Source: Rosa chinensis
Lineage: Eukaryota; Streptophyta; Magnoliopsida; Rosales; Rosaceae
Reading direction: 5' to 3'
Assembly (NCBI RefSeq): GCF_002994745.2
Contig: NC_037089.1
Span: 84,344,347 to 84,408,346 of the forward strand
Length of the DNA: 64,000 bases
The notes beneath the pieces are model-generated. The model worked only from the letters and a program-made list of their open reading frames with translations. It did not search any database and was not told the DNA's origin. Positions within the stretch are counted from its first letter, which is position 1. Every line of letters starts with the position of its first letter. The translations under genes were made by a program, and so were the position numbers. Below, piece after piece: positions 58,301 through 64,000 of the stretch.

Positions 58301-60923
58301 CTATTCCTATTCCAAAAAGCCATACCCTCCAATGGGTCATTCACCCATTGGAATTCTTGAACTACGAGTGGCTTAATCCCTTTCCAAGGGTACGTAGGCA
58401 ACCCATTCAAATATCCGGGTGCAGCCGCAAAAACAAATAAACAAACACACATCCATCAATTGGTTTCTTCATAAATGGAATCAAAGGGTGTTTCCCTGTA
58501 ACAAGGGATTGTAATTAAGAGACACATTCTGTCTTGAATGGGTCGAACCCAAAGTAATAAAAACTCTATTCACTAAATGAATACGAGTGAAATTATGTTG
58601 GGTGACATTTACGCTCGCTGTGTGCATATTTTTCCTCAACAGAAACAAAAGTCAAAACTTTAGCCTATTTTTCTTCTCCAACTCCAACAAATTTCCTATT
58701 TTACAACAATCTCTAAAATCTCCATATTCTTCCTTAAAATTTTAGAGTTTGCTATAAACATAGGGAATTTGGTTTTCTTTTTCCTCACTTTCCCTAAAAG
58801 ATGGATAGTTATAGGGAATCTGTTGGAGCAAAAGAGGCTTATTTTTCTCTAAAGTAGAGAAAAATCAAAATATAGGGAATCTGTTAGAGTTGCTCTAATG
58901 ACATCTAATGTACCTTTAAAAGATGGTTTTTCTCCTCATCAGCCTACGTAGACAAAGATACTTGCAAATTAGATATCTAAAGGTTATTTACATGTATTAT
59001 CTCATAATGGTCAGTAAATTATTGTCATAGTTTTATATTAACGATCAACATGAACAATTGATGAGTACGTGATCTTATGGTGACGCAGTTTCTCACCTCA
59101 TCTGGCTGGGCCAGAGTTGGGTCAGTACTTATTGGCTCTGGGAACTCATCTTCGTCATCTTCGTCAGGGGGAAACTCATCATCCCCCTCCCCTGGTTCTG
59201 GTTCCGATGGGGGGTCATTTTCAGGAACCATTGGTTTTTCCGGTTGTGGTAGTTCTTCCTCTGGTGGTTGTTGTGGTTCTTCTTCCACTGCTGGTTGTTG
59301 CGGTTGTGGTCTCACTTCTGGTCTCGGCGGTGCTTGTACCACCGGTGGTTGTTGCCACTGTGGCCCCGGCGGTGATTTTCGTGGCACGTGTGGTTGTTGC
59401 GGCTGTGATACTGGCGGTGATTTTCGTGGTACGTGTGGTTGTTGCCTCTGTGATCCCGGCGGTGTTTTTGGTTGTCCTCCCACCGGAGGTTTATGGATAT
59501 TCACTGTAATACATGGCAAACGATGGCGTGGCTTGCCCTTTGCTGGTGGCTGAAACAAACAACATACATTAGAAAGCATTAACGTTACGAAATTGTACGT
59601 CTATTCCATCTCTGTATATAACTACATCGAGGAACGATTAAACGGTAGACCATATTCGTTTCAAAGAGTTTTTCGCGGTGCAATTGGATATAATATAGAA
59701 CATTACTTTCGCCGGAGTTTTTCCGCGAGGTATATAATTGATGGAAGTTTCTATTCATACATCTAAAATTGGCATTTAGACTTCCTCACTTAATAGACAT
59801 CCACCTTACTTTTATAAATAACTAATATGCTATTTACACCTCCCTCATTTTCGTACAATGCCCCTCTCGTCTAATCAACTTTGATCAATGCCTAGCAGGT
59901 AACAATGCATCAATGCTAGGGCATATAGGGCATATGATATATAAAGCAATGAGATAGGTGGATTCACTGCCTACTAGCTTGGGGACTCAGATTTCTCCGG
60001 ATTTGCATCCCCAAAAGAAAAAATGTAACAAGCCATCATTATACTCTCCCTCGAAAGTTTCTGCCAATAATTGGTCAATTATCCAGGCGGTGCAACAACC
60101 CACCAATCCATATATGTTCTCCCTTTTGAACAAAAAAAGGCTAACTGGATACCACCACTCACTATTTTCAATTGCCAATAACCATAAATTAAACTTCCAT
60201 GCAGCCAAATTTGGGGGAAAGAACACGTTTGAACCAATGAATCAAACACTCTATGTAGGTTCACAGCAACATTTAATTACAAAAAAACTCAAACTTGAAC
60301 CAAAATCCAATACCCAGTTCATCAAAAAACAGAACTTCAACTGTCAATTCTCAACATCAGTAATTGAAAAATTCTATGCAATGCCCACATAGGCCACTCC
60401 AATCTTTGAATTTCACCAATTAATCATCTACTTTCCTCCACCTCCCCCTGTTCTTCACAATCAAATATTTAGAATTTTTAGTCCAATTTTTTTCCCAAGT
60501 TATTTTCCATAGGTTTTGATGTATATTTTAATATTTAAGTTGGAGGATAAATGTTTTCTCCAAGTTGAAGACTACATACTGTACTATTCGTGGAGGTGGA
60601 AAAAAATTACCCTCTTTTGTGTCCTTATTAGTAATTTGACAATAGTTGATAAAGTCAACTATCACTAAAAAAAAATATAGAGGTCCAAATGTCAATTTTG
60701 GATGTATAAATAGAAGCTCCCATAATTGATTAGCATTGTCAACAAAGTTACTATATACATGAGAATTCTGAAAGTAATATTAAGGTAATCAAGGCACGCG
60801 TATGCATGTAATTGATTAGTTAACGCAGTATTCGGCAAAAAAAATAAAAACAAAACAAAAAATTACCACAGCACTAGTCAACATAGCTGCAACAATCAGG
60901 AGGAGCATTGCTTTAAAGGCCAT
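55363..60923 (-). CDS. GASA-related proline-rich secreted protein lacking the cysteine domain (GASA-3)
   Basis: Three exons: 60923-60867 (MAFKAMLLLIVAAMLTSAV), 59549-59097 and 55452-55363, all phase 0 with GT-AG borders, total 600 nt, 199 aa. Exon 1 equals the first exon of GASA-1 and GASA-2 in length, frame and MAFKA start, so it encodes a signal peptide. Exon 2 is Pro/Gln/Glu-rich with repeats (HVPRKSPP twice, QPQQP) and turns acidic (PDEDDEDEFPEP). Exon 3 ends NNSVDA and has no cysteines. A GASA domain is missing. Introns 1 and 2 are 1.3 and 3.6 kb and hold transposons. The protein would be a secreted, disordered proline-rich product of unknown function. The last exon is the weakest part of the model. 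Confidence 0.7.
55800..58895. mobile_element. Tourist-like MITE split by a solo LTR
   Basis: Ends gagcaactccaacagattcc and, reversed at 58895, gagcaactctaacagattcc form terminal inverted repeats. The flanking trinucleotide is TAA on both sides (55797-55799, 58896-58898), as in PIF/Harbinger elements. Without the solo LTR and its extra 5-bp copy the MITE is about 295 bp. It lies in intron 2 of GASA-3. Confidence 0.8.
55846..58641 (+). repeat. Solo LTR, 2.8 kb, Ogre/Tat-like Gypsy
   Basis: Ends TGTTGA and TCAACA, with the target duplication gaaac at 55841-55845 and 58642-58646. A TATA box (ttatataaa, about 56214) suggests plus orientation. Three ggtacgtaggcaa-type blocks (about 57835, 58010, 58388), each after gaactac, are a hallmark I associate with Ogre/Tat LTRs. 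A 90-bp unit is repeated in tandem at about 58073-58255. No second LTR or interior is present. Confidence 0.85.
59734..60730. mobile_element. MULE-like non-autonomous element in GASA-3 intron 1
   Basis: The target duplication ataattgat (9 bp) flanks 59743-60721. Ends pair as inverted repeats of about 55 bp (ggaagtttctattcatacatc against the reverse of 60663-60721). No transposase. A non-coding interior of about 870 bp has no gene fragment that I recognise. Confidence 0.8.
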
Positions 60924-63159
60924 GGTGTCATGTACGGGGTATTGTTTTGTAGCTAACCAGAAATACCCACAGAATATATACTGTAGCCTGTAGCAGATCA
61001 AATGTTGTTGCTAGGTAGCTAGATAGGAGAACCAGGCCGGATGTCGTATAAATAGTGTTGAAATTAGGCAAGAGATTGATAGAGATTGAGAAAATCTTAC
61101 ATACGTACAAAGCTAATATTACGTACACTAGCTAGCTGCAGTACATAGGTATGTTCGTAGTTCCATGAGCAATAAGCCAATAAGCACTGCAAGTGGTTCT
61201 GTTTCTTATACTTTTATACATGCATGTGGTATCACATGGCTTGCTTTTCGATCATGACCCTAATGAAAACGTTTTTCATAACCCTAGTAAAAGGTCATGA
61301 ATAGGCGGAACTGTGTAGCTAGCGGTGCTTAGAACCGTGGAGGTGGGAGCTTGGAAGTGGTGGTAATGTGGTGTCCAACTGTCCATGGAGGCGGTGGCCC
61401 AGTACTGGTGTAACCAAAAAATTTATCTACGACGGTCGAGACTTAAATAAAAAATATATACAAAAAAAAAAAACACAGTGCACAAGTATAATAAATCAAT
61501 CATAGAACAAATATTTCTTCATATTTTGAGATTTACTAGGTAATTTAGTGACTTCAATGACAATGAAAGAAGCTAAAGTCTAATGGGAATATAGAAAGGG
61601 TAATAATTTTGGACAAGAAAGCAGTAAAATGAGAAATATAAGGTAAAGTGATTTATGTTAATGGGTTGAGCCTAATTTTTTTTTTGTGGCAATTTGTTGA
61701 GCCATTGAATCTGTATACTGTAATAAAATGCGGGTCAGTGTCTAGCCAAATAAAAGAGCTGAAACAAATGTCTGTTTTCCAAAGTGGTCATTCCAGATAA
61801 AATTCAAACGTCATCAGCCAATCAGAGGTAGTTTGAAAATGTTGAGAATCGACCCTTCTCGCCCTAGAAAAAGTCTTAGGTAGTGGCTGCCACGTGGTAG
61901 GGCCGTGCGGCCCTCAAATCAAAAATATCTCAAACTTTTTCCTTTTTTCTGAAACTGCCCCTAATTTTTAATATGCAATACTCAAAATACCCCCTGCTTA
62001 GGCACTGATTGGCCCGCCCCACTGTCACATGGTGCGGGTGCCGCACGTAAGACCCTCTCCTCACCCTATGCTAGCTATGCCTATGCAGTGGCTGGGACCA
62101 TGGATATGAAGACAGTAGCTAGAATGGTCAAAAGGTTTAGAGTCATAGTGATGCTATGGTACTAGTTCAGTATTCCCTGTTATGTTTAGATTCGGTGAAT
62201 TTGACAATTTGTCACATTCATAAGAGAAAAAAAAATTAAAGAAGACCAAATGATAAGATGAAGAAGAGAGAAAGGAGAGAGATAAATGATAACAGTTCAT
62301 TAGTTTTTTATTTGTAAAATAGAATAATATATTTATTTCATATTCATGTCCTCATTGATCTTCACCATTGAATATCATAAAATCCAATCACCAAAAACTT
62401 GGGTAACAAAGTATGTAATTCTTGTGGTGCTGTTGAACGCAATACTTCATTGAATGGAAGAATCTTGATCAAAATACTAATTGCCTATTGAATAGATGAT
62501 TGGGGAAGTAGCTGGAAAACCATTAGGTACATTTTCTCGCATCTCTCTCACATCCTTATTAATTACATATATCAACTGCTTACTGCTACAACCTAATTAC
62601 TCGCTCTACAACCTAATACTATTACTACTGCACATTATAGGATCCCAACAATACGAGAGAAAGAAAATGGGCTTCTCTTGGATAAATGTATCACTTTAAA
62701 ATAAGTCATTGTACTTTATATTATTAAAAGTTCAATAAAAATTCAATACAAAAAAAAAATACAACTTTTGATTGCCCAACTAAAAGAAAAAATTACCCAA
62801 CATGTTACCCGGTCATTTGAACCAATTTAGGCCTTGCAGCAAAAAAAAATTAAAAACTAAAAGGTAATACCTCAACTATGCCTCTTTCCTTTGGATTTTC
62901 TAGGACCAACTATTTTCATGTATTTCGTATTTGTTTATTTTTAGCAAATGCATACTGTATTTGTTTGAACTTAATTAATTGAAATTATGCCTCTATGTTT
63001 CTAATAAATTGGTTATGTTATTCTTTAATTTCCATAGTTGAGACCTAAAATTATTTGATACAAGCCTTTATTTGTAAAGTAGGAAGAAACACTAAAAATG
63101 AAGAAAAAAATGCGAGTTATAATTTTTGCCTTGGGTCTCACTTATGATTGGGAGAGCCT
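60924..63159. other. Intergenic, upstream of GASA-3
   Basis: No gene is seen. Bases 61188-61290 resemble 44268-44370 (shared promoter ancestry). AT-rich sequence with A runs follows. The GC-richer patch at 61880-62060 (cacgtggtagggccgtgcggcc) could be a short transposon remnant, but no ends were found. Confidence 0.5.
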
Positions 63160-63235
63160 TTGGTTAAAAGGATGGAGCCAATACGTTGCCATCGTGGTGG
63201 GGGAGCTGGTGCTAAAGCTGGTGGAGGTGTCAGCT
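63160..63235 (-). pseudogene. Fragment of a GASA-2-like proline-rich exon
   Basis: The sequence ggatggagccaata-gttg-catc-tg followed by gggagctggtg matches 40108-40150 in exon 5 of GASA-2. On the minus strand it encodes a Pro/Ala-rich stretch. Nothing else of a gene is recognisable nearby, so this is a remnant of a fourth copy. Confidence 0.5.
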
Positions 63236-63524
63236 TGGAAAGGTACCTGAACGAGGGTTATACGACAATCATGCTCAGAAAAATCATTTTAGTTAATTGC
63301 CTATATGACTGTTCACTATTGTATAATCAAAAATCAATTTATCCTTTGTAGTCTGTATACACCAATTTTAATGCTTGAAACCGTCATTGACAGTTGATTA
63401 GGAAAAGAAAAATTTAAGAACAATACACCAAAGAAGAGTTTAGTTGATTTTGTTACTGCATCAGTCAATTAAGAGAAAAGTCTATCCTTAAAAAAATAAA
63501 AAAGGGTTTTTGTTCATTTACACC

Positions 63525-64000
63525 ATTTTTAGAGATTTTTTTCCCACTTACCCCACTAAGTTTTTTTAATTCCCTCTTACCCCAAACACTCTAAGGAGGT
63601 CTTCCCTAATACCCCATTAAGATTTTTTTTTTGTTTTTATTATTTTTTTAATACCATTTTACTCTCACCTTTGTTACTTAGAGAGAGAGAGAGAGAGAAT
63701 GGAAGAGAGAGAAACCATAGGGGACTTCGCCGGAGTCCGATCACCGGCAGCCGGATTCCGGTCACCGGCCGCCGGATTCCGATCACCGGTTACCACCCAC
63801 CGGAAAGTTTTTTTGCCCCCAATAGACGTCTATTGCCCCCCAATAGACGACTATCAGCCATGTATTGCCCCCCAATAGACGTCTATTGCCCCCCAATAAA
63901 GGGGCATTAGACGACTATCAACCATGTATTGCCTCCCAATAGATGTATATTAACCATGTATTGCCCTCCCAATAGACGACTATCAGCCATGTATTGCCCC
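63525..64000. mobile_element. Repeat family X, copy 2, with palindromic minisatellite
   Basis: It shares its first 270 bases with 23905-24175. From 63813 it passes into tandem units built on the 16-bp perfect palindrome CAATAGACGTCTATTG separated by C runs, with a variant gacgactatcagccatgtattg. The array continues past the window edge. Confidence 0.7.

Noticed and set aside
59077..59553. Plus-strand frames of 130-158 codons rich in Gly, Ser, Val
   Set aside because: Mirror image of the proline-rich exon 2 of GASA-3 on the other strand. The splice borders and shared first exon support the minus strand.
63671..63910. Plus-strand frame with repeated CPPID
   Set aside because: Translation of the palindromic minisatellite; periodic DNA, not a protein domain.

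Overview
This is a nuclear plant window: split genes with GT-AG introns, plant-type retrotransposons and plant gene families. The look of the repeats and proteins suggests a woody or herbaceous eudicot, perhaps Rosaceae, but the family is inference. Four gene structures could be built exon by exon, all on the minus strand. They are a SAG101-like gene (25621-27943), a complete 18-exon PIGN gene for GPI ethanolamine phosphate transferase 1 (28699-35010), and three members of a GASA/proline-rich family (36040-36892, 39458-42084, 55363-60923), the second of which has an in-frame stop in one exon.

Left part (1-25160). A non-coding LTR element runs from the window edge to 3187. It is followed by degraded copies of the SAG101/PIGN locus: intergenic sequence at about 3215-3310, PIGN exon 16 at 3672-3773, PIGN exons 17-15 at 16939-17620, and SAG101 exon 4 at 18103-18945. 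These are broken by a dead Copia element (3774-16938), which itself carries a 7.5 kb non-coding, Gypsy-like LTR element (8446-15914, perfect 5-bp target duplication). A second dead Copia on the minus strand (18984 to about 23895) cuts the SAG101 copy. A DNA-transposon-like repeat with palindromic minisatellites (about 23900-24600) follows and recurs at the right edge (63525-64000).

Middle part (25160-45187). This holds the intact SAG101-like and PIGN genes, then two GASA-type genes that share a 57-nt signal-peptide exon. A 1.15 kb non-LTR insertion with a 15-bp target duplication lies upstream of the second GASA gene.

Right part (45188-64000). Remnants of hAT, CACTA and TRIM elements lead into a PIGN 5'-end pseudogene (46940-54055). 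Its exon 2 is split by a hAT-like element, which contains a Pack-MULE carrying an IMP dehydrogenase fragment, which in turn contains a young gag-only Copia element. The third family gene has lost the GASA cysteine domain. Its intron 1 holds a MULE-like element, and its intron 2 holds a MITE split by a solo LTR of Ogre/Tat type.

The single-copy host genes have unrelated jobs: GPI-anchor synthesis in the ER, EDS1-family immune signalling, and secreted peptides. They do not form a pathway. What links the window is repeated local duplication followed by layered transposon insertion. I saw no tRNA, rRNA or CRISPR feature.
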